Of a DNA stretch of 64,000 nucleotides, positions 11,901-24,747 are shown piece after piece. Source of the DNA: Lethocerus indicus (lineage: Eukaryota > Arthropoda > Insecta > Hemiptera > Belostomatidae). The notes beneath the pieces were generated by a model, which worked only from the letters and a program-made list of their open reading frames with translations, was not told the DNA's origin and did no database searches. The DNA lies in contig JACDQD010000103.1 in assembly GCA_019843655.1 (NCBI GenBank), forward strand, positions 5,084,001 to 5,148,000, read 5' to 3'. Each line of letters begins with the position of its first letter. The first letter of the stretch is position 1. The position numbers and the translations under genes are program-made.

Positions 11901-14900
11901 ACCCCCGAAATTTAGTTAATAAACGGCATACTTGCCAGGAATGACTAGCTGTGGTTTACAGGTAGTGCACGCTCATATTTCCCGACCCTTCGAAAATTGT
12001 CGTGTTTTGCATTAACAATTTTTATAGTCAGTATATTCATTCAGTGCAGTTCAATTCATTATCCACGATATAGAACATCTCGGAGGTATTTTGTATGAAT
12101 TCTGCCGTATATCGCCAGTACCGGTCTCGTCTTGAACTTATAATACCTTTCCATGTAAAATGGAAGTGTGGGTGAGGAATTATATTTCGCATTTAAATTA
12201 GTTTATTTTAGCCTTTCGGAAATTATCTTCAGGAATAAATTCCGAAAATGTGTACTCAGTAATTTTGCAATTTGGCTCCGCGTGAGTCCCGGGCACCGTT
12301 CGAATTCCCATCTTAAAATCCAATAATCGTTCCGGTATCAAGTTTCATGCCGAACATTCCTATGTGATAGTCTCTCGGGTTGATTAAATTTTGTTTGAAC
12401 CCGCCGCATATTGTTCGGCTGGGTTTACTCTTTGGGCATGAAAAACCAATACCCGGCCCCAGTTAGGTTACCAAATAATTTACGGGCCCGCGTCGGATAA
12501 ATTGAATGGTCACTTGGTCAAGATTGCTAACCATCAGATTTTATACTCGTCTGGATAATGCCAGCGTTATCACTACAGCATTATCTCACTGCCGTTCAAT
12601 CTGAATGCTACTGATAATGGCACTAAGAAAAATTCCGTCTATCACGGGACACAACTTAACTGGAGTTAAACTGTGTCTGGCAAATGCCGCTTTAATTACC
12701 TTATAATGCTGGGTTTATTCCATAATTTATTTAGAGTGCTTTTTTCTTAATGTTTATTTAGGAAGAAGCACTTCCCGGGAAATCATAATTTTTCAAGACG
12801 GCAACTTGTACTAACACCGATTTTGACAAAAATCCAAACGCGTTTACTTAACTTCGAAGCCTCCGCCGTCAATAAGTTGGGAGTAATCTATCTGTAATTT
12901 GTTGTCGGATCCAATAAACTAAGACGGTTATAAAAGTTTCGCTTGAAGTACTCTCTTTTGCTTGGACAATTAGGTACTTTCAATTTACCTAATAGATTTT
13001 TCCTGCCTAAAGGAAAAGTTAGGCAGAGAACTAATATAGAGATATCCATCTTAGTATGTTCCTGGTAACCGGATTACGGGATCGTAATTGAAATAGATAC
13101 CACAAGTAATACAACATATATTATCATGTTACTAAAATAGGATATTATAAATTATTCTGTAGAATAGTATCCCACTTGAATTCTTGAAGCCTCGGTAGAA
13201 CGCCATTAAAATTTAATAAAGTCCGCCAACTTTCCACGGTCCTACCTTAACCAAGATTTTTATTCTACATAAGGTGAGAAAATTCTGCAAAGTCCGTTCC
13301 TGGCAGAGTAAACGGTTTTAAGTCACCGAGGATAATGGAATATGTAAGTGACCAGAGAATAATTGAATATTCCATTTTTTCTGATCGGAAAAGTTGCATG
13401 AGAAACGCCGACATAATTGGAATATAGGAGTAACAATAGGAGCAAGTGAGTGGAGTACTTCAGTGACATGTTTAAGTACTTCACTAAAGTACGGAATGCT
13501 ATTGACGATGGCGTAATGCTTAACCAAGCTTAACCAACATAGGCGAAATGGGCGAGTAGAAGAAGAAGATCGGTGATATTATACTTCTGTCTAGCGTATT
13601 TATATTTTCCTTTAGGTGGCTCACAATATATTAATTGATAGATCGGGATCTACTTCGAATATTATTTAAGCTGCTACTTCGAAAAACCGCAAAGTATTTA
13701 TTTTCAAAGGACACCACTCGAATTTCATGGCCATTATATAGAGGAGACCGCAAGGATGGATGTGTGAAGTGGAGGGTGCCCCATGTTGGTTTTACTTGGG
13801 GCGGTGAAGGAAATTGGAGTGGCTCCACGCTCGTCCCCCCCGTTCACAATTCTTTGAAACATTTTCTTATCGGAAATTGAACCGGTCGGGCCCCCTTCCG
13901 ATATCACCTCTTTGTATCGGTTTGTCATTTACTTTTATTCCCGCCACGTATTTCCTTTTTTTTCTATTAAACAACACTTTCCGATATGTTCCTATCTTTC
14001 TTCCTGTTTAGGCACTTTTGGGTGATGGAAATCTGGAGCAATCCCCTTCACCAGGAGGAAGACCTGATCGCACAGTGGAAATATAAACTATAAACCTTCC
14101 TGTTTCGACAGATATTATTCCTTCAGATTTACGGTTTGAACAGCAACAGTGAAATTCTCTTGTGTGAAGCGTGTTCGAACCCAGTTGAGGACGGGTTACC
14201 GTCCTAAGTTATTAGGAACTTCCAAACTTGGGTTTCAAAACATGTGCATAAAAGGCACGTACGTATTCCATGTATAAATTATTTATTCGTCTACTCAAAC
14301 TAGATAACATAGATAGAACAAGTATTATACCGAGAAAGGTGGTAATATTCGGGTTACTCTGCAATCCTCTGATCAATTAATATTTCCTTCAGTACTATTC
14401 GCATTAGTAACATACGACATGTATGTCATCACATACACTTTTCTGTGCATTCCTTAACGAAATGTTATCAATGCGATCCAGTATAAAGGGGTGTTCTTGG
14501 TAGGGATTGAAGGAATTATAGTGTCCAGTAATAACATTCAGCGTCTTTTCGTGTAGTCTATTCGGACGTACTTAATTTGTGATAGAAATTTAAAAATCGG
14601 ATCTCGAATTAAAACTTTTCTTTGCTCCAGTAGAGATTTACTTAAATAAGCCTCTTACAGAGACGGCTCTGAAAGAAATTAAGAGCTAATTAGTCTTTAA
14701 TTAAACTCGCCCCATTATATCGACTCCCTCAGCATTTCGGGGTTTTATTAGAGCTCTGCCGTTTTATTAGTTTGTTAGCTTAACAGAAATTCGGATTGCT
14801 TGAAATATAAAGGGGTAAATACGTTCCATAGACTACTTACGGTTTCAGCGGTAAATTCAAGTATTTTTCCAACCTATTTTGCGGAATATTTCGTTTGGTC

Positions 14901-15148
14901 AAATTTATATTTGAGGGAAAATCTCAAGTCACTTTCTTTGTTGGAATTAGCTTCAACAAATTCTTGTTCTTCAGGATATTCAACCCGTTATTATGATATG
15001 AGAATGGAACGTTCGGCTTTAAATGTAGGATTGTTAGGCTGTACGATGATGAATAAAGTGTCATCGACCTTAATTGTGTAATTACGAGCTCCGCCTAGAA
15101 AGTTCCCTAAAGTTTACGTCTCTCCTAATAATTTTACTCCCTCCCGCC

Positions 15149-15192
15149 AACTGCCTCTCTCTCTCTCTGTCTCTCTCTCCCTCTCTCTCTTT
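15149..15192 (+). repeat. CT-rich simple repeat
   Basis: A run of mostly (CT)n, interrupted by G and CC. It is low-complexity DNA. On the other strand it is (GA)n, a potential GAGA-type binding tract, but no gene is attached. Confidence 0.8.
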
Positions 15193-16847
15193 CTTACTTA
15201 CCATTTTTTCTCTTCCTGTCTGCGATTAATTTCCTCCCCCTCCGCCGAAAGTAGCCCCTCTCGGAGTAGTAGAGTTGGGACGAAAGAAGCTGATTTAGAG
15301 AGAACTGGGGTGTCTCCTCGGTTCAAAGTCTCATCAAAAGTTTTTGTTTCACCCCCCTGCCATCCGTCCCCCTGGTTTGGCCTCCCGTTTAACAACAGTC
15401 CTTATTCGAGGGGTTGATTTCGGCCTGTTTTCTCTTTTCATTCGGGATAAATTACGCTCCTTTTTTTTCGGGACCCCATAAACAGAAAAATGATTCGTTA
15501 TAACAGTAACCATTTATTGCTTCAAGGGAGATCTATACATATTTATAACAGACAATAAAAATAGATTATTGTATACTTATACAAACTCATACATACTTTA
15601 TTATCACAGACCTTTTATCAGTAGACTTATATAATTTTAAATCGAAATGTAATATACTAAAGAAATAATTGTCTATTATTAATTGGACTATTTTCGCGTT
15701 CATAAAACAGTTTTGTTTTTAAACACTACCAGACTTTTAATTACGTTTTTATAGTCATAATGAATTGACTTTAAATTGATTCAGTATATTTTTTATGAGA
15801 GGGGGAGGTCGTTGTAAAATTAAGGTATAGTTAATTATCATTTTTTATAGTTTTTTCCTGCCTTCATTATAATTTATTACTAGGATTCTCCAAAGGTCCA
15901 CTTTTACTCGACCAGAAAAACAGAACCCCCTTGAGCCCGTAATTATTCCACTTTAAAAAATATCTTTTAATCTCTCGAGAATAACTTCTTTCTCACTATC
16001 TCTGTTCTACGGTATTATCGAACCGGCTTTATACTGGGTGGTTATTGAAGCTTTTGTGTTTGAGGTCACGCATGATTATATTAGGACTTTGTTAGCTTTC
16101 CATCATTTTTCGGGTCTGGAAGAGTAAATTGGGTTACTCGATGGGATTTTAAAACGAAGCGTGTAAAGGAATCCCGGTTATAGGCAAGCGGTTGTGTAAG
16201 TGCGAATATGTACAATGTTGCAGAATGGATGGATGAAAATTATCATTGCATCCGAAATTATTCCGTTGAAGAGTTTGAGTAACAATAGACAACAACGGTG
16301 AAGTTTTACTTGAGTGATACATGTCAGAGTAATTAAGGTACAAAAATTTCAATGAAAACATTTCAAAGCATTTGATTGAATGGTAGAGCAGTTTTGACCT
16401 GATTCCATCTGTACGTCATCCTCTAGTACCCTGTAGTTAGATGAAATTTTTCTGTGATATTAAGTTTCCGGGACTTTGGGCATCCAAACATTTCCATCGT
16501 AGCGGAAAAATATACTGGAAGGATATTCGGATACAGTTTTTAATTCCGCCTTCCTAGTGCAGTTTTTCTTCGGGGAGGAATAGACTCCAGGCTATACGCT
16601 ACGCATAGGGCGCTTTACGGCTTTGATGGGCTCCTTGGGTGCAATTCGAAGTGGTTTAACTGATTAAAAAGTTTTAGCCCGGAAGCCTTTTATGGCTGAT
16701 GTTACGTTAAGCCCTAGTGGGCGTTCCCAAAAGGGAAAACCCGGTAGAATAAACATCATAAGTGGCCTATTGTCTTTTAGGAGGGCCGTGAACCATCAGT
16801 TAACTTACTTGAGTGTGGTGTATTTTATTTTGTGCACTAAGTGGCTG

Positions 16848-16893
16848 CGGTATTCTAACCCCTCGCAGACCACAAAACAGCTATTCATAAACT
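16848..16893 (-). repeat. R1 family fragment, reverse orientation
   Basis: About 45 bp match the reverse complement of 911-954 with a few substitutions. The shared core GCAGACCACAAAAC is preceded by CGGTATTC. It shows that R1 is dispersed in both orientations. Confidence 0.6.
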
Positions 16894-18365
16894 AATGTCT
16901 ATTGGCTTATTTATGTTATTCTAGAATAAGACCAGAAGAAGGGCTCGCGATTCGATCAGTATCTAGGCCACTATCTATTTTAGTACCAACCAGCGACCAT
17001 TATTTAACATATGCAAGAGTAAGGGACGGATGTGGTTCCTGAATCAACACTTGTGGTTTGAAACATTATCCGCGAGCAATGTGACCGTCCAAGGTTTACA
17101 TTGTTAAGTGGGAGGCGCAAGCACACATCCACACAACAGGAATAATGGACAGTGCCCCGCTCTTAATGAATAATGCTTCCATTCGTCCATGTTACCACTT
17201 TGCAATTGTGCCGCATTCATTAGCCGGATCGATACCGGGCCGTTTATCGAGAAGAGGTTAACTGAGTATTTTATAAATGCGATTCACCCGGTGAACCGAG
17301 CGCCAGTCGGACCACAAATGGACTATATTTCCATAACTTCGTTGAGCTGAAAGTATTGCGTTGTCAATTAAAGTAAAATGGTCACCTATGATCTTTTAAT
17401 ATTTTTAGAATGTAGTATGTCAGTCCTGAATTTTCGGCGGATTCAAATGCCTAGTTTTTTGTATGTGTGCATACACGTCTCGTGGTAGGGAACTGTTTTT
17501 TAATTACAATTATGTTATTACATTAGTACGCTTAAAATTAATTTGAACACGTTCATTATTCGCCTATTAGTAGCTAGTAGTACCTAGGGAATTCTGGTAT
17601 ACGATATATCTACAAAAGCTGAAGACATTTCGAATGCCATAGTGAGCAGTTCCATCAATAACATTTTGTCGAGTATACACTAATATTTTAGTCCCAGCTG
17701 TGAATTGAAGAGGGACCATTAAGCGAGGGACGACTTGATGGGAGGAGAAGTCCGTTAGATGCTCGGGGTCGGGAAACACCTCTGTTGGGGCTGAATTAAT
17801 AATGGCTTTCCCGTATTTGAGGTGTAGGGGGGAGCGCGGGCCCCGTGTCGCCACTCTTAACGCCGGTGCTTGATTGGACGCGACCCCCCCCAGCACGGCA
17901 TCCAATACTCGTCGTCGGCACTATTGGCTTAGCCCCGCCACCTTCCGCACAATGAAACCGTTGTTTTCACACCGAGGATATTACTATTGCGACCGGTTCC
18001 AGTCCAGGAGTCTCACGGTGTGTCGCGTCGCTCTCTTTGGTTTTCGCGGCCAAACTAAAAATTACAGAAAAGCCCATGAAATCAGATGAACAAACCTAAT
18101 AATGCTAAACGATGATATTTGAACGTGTTGTGGTTGACATAAATTCCAGTTGTCATTACGACTCTTTATTGGGAAGTAAGGGTAAGGTAGAGTATAGGGT
18201 ATAATGGTATAAGGTTGAATAAATGACCGCACGCAAATCTAACGGAGTACTACTGTGTGTGGGGAGAGTTAAGTCATAGCGGGTCAGGTTGAGTGGGGGA
18301 CGAAGGCGGTCAGTGGGGCTGCTGGAATTTGTAAAGAAATCCGAATCGGATCGAATTTTGCGGGG

Positions 18366-18465
18366 AACGGCAGAGGTCATTTGTAGGTCGCCCGGTCACG
18401 TAGGCCACCGAACCGATTAACTGATTGATGTTTGTCCCGGTCACCTCTAAATGACCTCTGTCGTT
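18366..18465. repeat. Fold-back inverted repeat
   Basis: The left arm at 18,366-18,382 carries CAGAGGTCATTT and the right arm at 18,449-18,465 carries AAATGACCTCTG. The 17-bp arms pair with one mismatch around a 66-base loop. The loop also contains two direct copies of CCCGGTCAC. It could be a small fold-back element or a local inverted duplication. No coding role is visible. Confidence 0.55.
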
Positions 18466-21261
18466 TTCTATGAAAATTCGATCGAATTCAGATATCTCCT
18501 CTGCCAGTTTCCACGTCTGGAATTCTTTTGTTAGAATTTTCCTCAACCGGTTTTTAACTCCTAAAATTAATTTCAGTTTAGAATATATTAAGGAATGAAT
18601 TCATAACTTCATTCTTCGGAGAGGCTAAAAATAATTTTAAAAAAGTTTCAATCGTTTAAAGTTTAAATTTCCCACAATGAAAGGACAATTTTATTACAGA
18701 GTTTAATGTAAGAGGTGGAATAATAACTTCTCATTGTCTCCCTAACATTCAACTAATTAAAAATATATGTGCGCTCTAACTTGGATTTGGGATTAACTGT
18801 TTGACTCTATATTGAATGTGTATAGGTCTATATAACTTTCGTTTGGCCGCAAAATAAAATCATTTTATTTCCAAGGGGAACACATGAAGAGTACATTCAG
18901 CACTCTGAATTGCCAGTAAACGGGACGTCGAAACGGCGGCCAATTCGAAAAAACGAGAAATCGCCCTGGCTGTTTGTTATATTTAACCCCGTTCTATTTG
19001 ACGTTTCAATCGCCGTTTCACAGTATTCAGAATCTTTGTTCGGGGGCTTGAAAAAGGAATGGTTATTAGCAGACCTTAAAAAAAATCCATTTGACGCTCC
19101 TTGGAAAATCCATCGTCTGATTTTTGTTTTTTTCATCCCAGTGGAAATATCCTTTTCGACCTCTTGTACAGACGACCATTATTGTTATGTCGATAATGAG
19201 GGTGTCAGTGCCAAGATTCTTCCGCCATTTCTTCCCTCACTCCGCCTGTCTAGGCTCGATGCCAGGTACTGAGTTTCCACTTAATCCTTATACGAGTCCA
19301 TAAAATGTAAGCCGGTTCACTTTATGCGACTCGGACATTAATTCATTAATTCCGTATGTAATCAATTTAAATCGCATATTTACAATACAATACCGATTAA
19401 GATCATGGGTCCGAATGACACCGCTGGCACTCCTTTCTTCTAAAATAGATTTTAAGATTTAATAGATTCTGCTAAAATAGATTTAAAAATAGATTTTATG
19501 ACCATTACAAAATCGTTTGTGTTAACCATAATTAGTAAGGATTTAGGCGTGAAAATTTCCTAAAATTCGCTCTCGTCACAGTGTTGTCCATCAACATTTC
19601 TTTTCTCCGTTGAAAAATATGAAAATTCGCCCGTACCTCCCTTGAGAGGAAACGATTTTAGTAATTCATGGTTTTTTTTGGACCGCCGTTTCTTCACCTC
19701 AATTTTGTGTGGGAGGATATATTTAAAACTGCACTAATTAAGTTTAGCTGAGTTAAATAATACTGTTTTACCAACTCCGTGATGAGATTTTCTTCAGGAG
19801 AATTCTTCCTTTTACTTTACTACTAATCTGATACTATATTATCTAATATTGTTTTTATGTTAATCTCTGACGGTTCATCAGAAGTAATTTTGTATTGATG
19901 GATGCCATTGGACTTATATCTTAAATAGTCCTTAAATTTTAATCAGGTTCTCAATGATTAATTCGATGAAACGATCTGTTTTTCTAAGCACGCAATATTC
20001 AAATACGGGAAGGAGATATAAAATGTTACTAGACATACGTTAATGAATTTTGTACTTTTATGTACGTGAAATATACTTTAAACCAAAGTTCATAAAAATC
20101 GATTCGTTGGTGTATTTGTCCTGAGGGCGTGGTCCTATACTGTCGCAACTGTTTGTCTGGCGTCATATCGCCAGTTTATTCAAGTGACTCGTGAATGTAT
20201 TCTATTTAAAGAATTATTGATTCACAAAGACATGAGTGAAAAGAAATTCGTCCTTCGGTAGCCCAATGCTCGTAATTAGTTAAGATCGAATTAATCGAAC
20301 TCACGATAGTATCGCTGACCCTAGCTCCACCATAACTCAGGTTCTATAAACTAATATCAAAATAGCTCTTAATGAGTTTGCGACTCAGTTGAGACTCTAC
20401 CCTTAAATACTAACTACCTTTAAACGTATTTTTATTTTCAGAAATAGATGAATTCCTCAAAACTGATTCGCATTTCCTATAAGAAAAATTGTTTTTTAAA
20501 CCATCAAAAAAATTTAATCGATGCTGTTGCTGTGATGATTCAGAGCAATTTAGCCAGGTCGTTTTAATTTATATAGCCTTTTATTGCAAATATTATTTCG
20601 AAAAGGAAGCTTGATCTCACGTCTCCGGAGGGTTGTATGATGTATTTAACCCTTGTCATTAGGCACACTATATTTTTCGATGTGCTCCATATTGGCTTTT
20701 AAACCGAAAGTATTTTTCTTCGAGGAAATCTTTAGTGGAATTAGAATTTATAGTTACTCTTTCATTGAGTTAAACTGGCGGCCATGAAATAGCTTACGAC
20801 GCCCCGGCTAAAATATAAAACCTAAACTGGGCCAACTGTTATTATATCGATTTCGATTTTTGGCGTACGTTCTAATCGGGCCAGAGGGTTTGAACTGTGG
20901 TGATGACCCATTTTTTTAAATATGTCATTTTCCTATGATGTCAACTTTAACTGTTCCTAATTTGTCAAACTTTATAATTTAATAAAAATAATAATCTTTC
21001 TGTTCAATTTTTCTTAATATATTGACAAAAAAGATCCCATAGGAAGACCCCCATCTTAATTATTGTATTGTATTATTATATTCTTTTGAATTTTGTAAAA
21101 TTATTCATTTTTTTGGATATATAATAAAGACTAGCTGGATATACCGGACATTGTCAACATATTACATATTGTCAGTTAACACCTGGAAAATCACGATTTC
21201 TTAATTCAACCGTTGTTGGGCGATTATCAGAATATACTTTTAACCTGAAAGGGAATCGTTT

Positions 21262-21480
21262 CTTAAGGGTGGGCCTTATTTATAGGGCCGGGCCCCGTTT
21301 TGGGGGTGTCGGGGGGCGTCGCGGCGCCGGCGCTTGTTTGCACGACCTAGTAATAGCCCTGGGTCCTAACAGGCCCTGCCAGCTTAGGCCATGTATCATG
21401 ATTTGCAATTACCCCGACGCCCTCGGCCAAACTGTGATTCGGCCCGGGGGGCGGTCCTGTTTATTCTCGGCCGTGACTTA
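21262..21480. other. GC-rich, CpG-rich island
   Basis: Composition jumps from strongly AT-rich (about 20,900-21,250) to very GC-rich, with runs such as GGCGTCGCGGCGCCGGCGC, then returns to AT-rich after about 21,500. A 70-codon frame runs through it, but the product is low-complexity (Gly, Arg, Pro) and not recognised. It may be a CpG island or a first exon; coding status is unproven. Confidence 0.35.
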
Positions 21481-23565
21481 GTGCTTTGTTTTCCCCGGCT
21501 ATTAATTTTTTCGAGCTTTAATTACCTAATATGTATTGTTGTACGGTTTGCAGTATTTAGAAAATATTTATTTATTATGTATATCCTTGTCTTTATGTGT
21601 AGTTACCGGTACTGTTTATAGTGAGTGTTATGCAATTTGTTTCTTTGGGAACACATTCATGTATGAATTGTTATTGCCAATAAAACTTATTGACTGATTA
21701 CCAGAAGAGTTTTATAAGATTTTTACGTATGATAGAAACAAATTATTTCATACATTTAGTTGTGCTAAAATAGAAGTGGATGAATTAGGGCTAATCCTCG
21801 AAAGACAGAAAAAGAAATGGTTTTAAATTACAAAAGAACCGCTAGCAGTTCAGCGACTGTGGTAAATTCTATCACAGGGTTTGAAATGAGAGCCATCAGT
21901 TTTGCAGGAATAGAATCGGGTCCGGGGGTGGCCGTGCTTTCTGTGATGGAGCGCCATTATTCCTTAGCTAATGAAAAGCGTTTTATCTTTTGCACGTCGA
22001 AAGAGGTTTACGTGAATTATATTTCCACTCTTATTGACCAATATTTCTTTTTCAGTATGAGCATTATTCTGGCCCGTCGGCCATTCATGTTGGTCTGCAT
22101 TTGAACTGAGATTAAATTCAAATTATAAATGTAATATTTTTTTGATCGTAACATAAATATTTACATTTAATTAATTAGTGCAAGAAGTGACATTTGGCGT
22201 TGAATTTTTTCAACGCCCCGAAATGAAATGTGCAGCATTATACCTGGCGGTTTTCGAAATTTTAGCTAATATTTAGGACGATATTGTATAAATAATATTA
22301 CTATTCTATTAAAGACCTAGAACAGGTTCTCTTGATAGTGACATAAAGACAAGTGAGAGTAGGGATTTATGGCGTAATGGAGGGTGGGGATATCAACTTT
22401 TACTTCGTGCAGCGCAGGGGTTACTGCTCCTTTCTCTCGTTCCATCGAGCTGTAAAATGTTATAACGTTGTTAAACTTCATCGTGAACACGTACCATGGT
22501 ACCGTCGGTGTCAAACGATCTCTATTCGCGGTCCATAGGTAACAGAGTTGGTATATTGAACAAAAATGTGTTTGATAGCATTCGAGAAAGTAGGTTCAAC
22601 TTGGCAAGTTCAATTCAAAATGCAGTTGACAATTTGTCTAAATATATGGTATATAGCATCACGCCGCACTGTACTACGCTAATTATTATCATTTCAAAAC
22701 GTGATCAGAGCATTGATTTGGCATTGTAAAATAGGCGAAAACGCCTGCAATAGTTTCGAATTCCCGGCAAAAGTCTCGCGATTTCAATTCTTCGTCCGAT
22801 ATTTTGACAATGGGAGAAAGGCGCTCCCGGACACCGCTTTACGACCTCCGCCGCCAATCTCGCGTTTCGACGATTCGATCGTTTCCCATATAGCTGGGCC
22901 CCTATTCCCACCCCCATTTTTCCGCTATATAAACTCGATTTAAATTCTACGAGGTGTACCTAGAATTGAGTGGGCCGTAAATCTTTACGGGGTTCTTCGA
23001 CTCCGGGGGGGAGGTTGTTCATTTGTGTTTAGCTCGCCCCCGCCCCTCCCGCTAAAAGCCCTGTTTGGACAACAAGCCGAAATGCCCCCTAAAATGGACA
23101 TAGTTATATTGTTTCCCAATTACCAACCGAGTTGTTATTCGGAGTTGTCCCATTGGCTCCACCAATATCTAGGAGTAATTACTTGCAGTAATAATTGATC
23201 CTGGGCAGTATTCTGATCGTTAAAAAAACATTAAATGATTATATTATTATAATAAGAATTAATAGTAAAAAATAGGACACAACCACTAACAAATTATTGC
23301 TATTGATATAGAACTGAAGTTTTTCGTGGTATCGAATAAGCACAGATAAACAGAAGCAAAGAAATTGTTTTATTCTCGAAACGAATACACAATAGAACAG
23401 CGCAGAGAAACTATGTTGCAACACTCATTGGCTATACTCGACTGCCTGGAGTTTCGGTTTCAAAAGGGGGAAAAAGGGGTTATTCGATCTCACGGTTTAT
23501 GGCTCTAAGAAAAGGGGCCTAATACCCTAGCTGGAAACAGGGGCTGGCCTGGGCCTGCTGTAACT

Positions 23566-23572
<7 letters not shown>

Positions 23573-23627
<55 letters not shown>
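23573..23627. repeat. (TA)n microsatellite
   Basis: Uninterrupted alternating TA of about 55 bases. Confidence 0.97.
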
Positions 23628-23630
<3 letters not shown>

Positions 23631-23791
23631 TAATTTTTCAATGTAAATGAAATTCCCAAATAAATATAACGAACGGGGACTGCTGAAAAAAAATAAATAT
23701 TTGAATTGGATTTTTATCCCTAACGAGGTAGTTAGCGTCAGCTTTGCTGTTGGGAAAAGAAACTGAAGAATTCATCCCGAGCAGTTTGTCG

Positions 23792-23999
23792 GGCTGCAGC
23801 TTTGTAGCAGCCGACGTTGGCAGTATTAACGCGTTTTTCCGCCGTTTGTCCGAAGTTGGTGGCACACCCCGAGGAGGGTCCCTGTAATGGAGTTGATTGA
23901 GAACGGGGTGTCGACCCCGGCTGACTGACGTTAACGGGGAGTTGCGCGCGTATCCCTGTGTGTAGTGTAGTTTGAGGCGAAGCGAGGTGGCAACCTCGC
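23792..23999. other. GC-rich segment with three perfect-arm hairpins
   Basis: Three stem-loops fall within about 210 bp. GGCTGC (23,792-23,797) pairs with GCAGCC (23,807-23,812). CGGGGT (23,904-23,909) pairs with ACCCCG (23,914-23,919) over a 4-base loop. GCGAGGT (23,982-23,988) pairs with ACCTCGC (23,993-23,999) over a 4-base loop. A 97-codon minus-strand frame covers the segment without recognisable domains. It may be a structured transcript, an old repeat or chance. Confidence 0.35.
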
Positions 24000-24680
24000 C
24001 GGTTTGAATATACCTTGGACCGCTGGCTCATAAGTCATGCTGATTAATTACCCCCGAGTAAACTCCACTCCCCGAGGAACCGCTTCGGACTCCCCGAACC
24101 TAGTTCGTCCCAATGAAACTTTGATAACCACCTGCTTTAACGCGCTCTTGCGTTTTTCATGTCTCGGTCGCATTGTCTCTAACGTCCAGAATCTACTTGA
24201 TTATTTAATTTTTTTTATCACCAACTTCAATCTGCGCTTTATATTTCCAACGCATAAAAAAAGCACTCGTTTTCATGTATTAAGCGAGCGCAATTTAGTA
24301 CAGATTTGTCGATACTTTCAGAAACTAAATTTACTTCCGTGTACTGTGTAGTGTTTAGGGCGACTCCGATTATAACAGAATGTAGTTTGTTTTATGTTTA
24401 CTTTCCTTTCTGTAATTTCATTACTACAGTTATTTTATTGTAATAATAATTTATTTCCTTGAGTTTATTATCGGCAAAAAAATCGGATTGGTGGTTTTGT
24501 TGTGAATACCTATCTACCTCTATGAATAAAGTATGTTTTACAGTTACAGTTGAGTAACACACTAAGATATATTTTTATTCTAGTTGTTATTTTTGGACAT
24601 TTTTGTAATGAAAGATCTAATTTAATTTTGTAAGGAATAAATAATGTTGACATTATAAAATGAAGACCTTGCAATGTTGA

Positions 24681-24747
24681 TCGGGCGCTCTTAATACCAA
24701 ACCCGCATTACGAGCTTGTCGTGCCGGTTAGCATCACTAGCGCCGTC
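24681..24747 (+). repeat. Dispersed repeat family R2, copy 2
   Basis: This is the partner of 5321-5390. It shares TCGGGCGCTC, ACCCGCATTAC, CTTGTCG and CGCCGT in order, with scattered substitutions and short indels between them. Confidence 0.55.

Noticed and set aside
18910..19272. 120-codon plus-strand frame
   Set aside because: Mirrored by a minus-strand frame over the same bases; no domain recognised.
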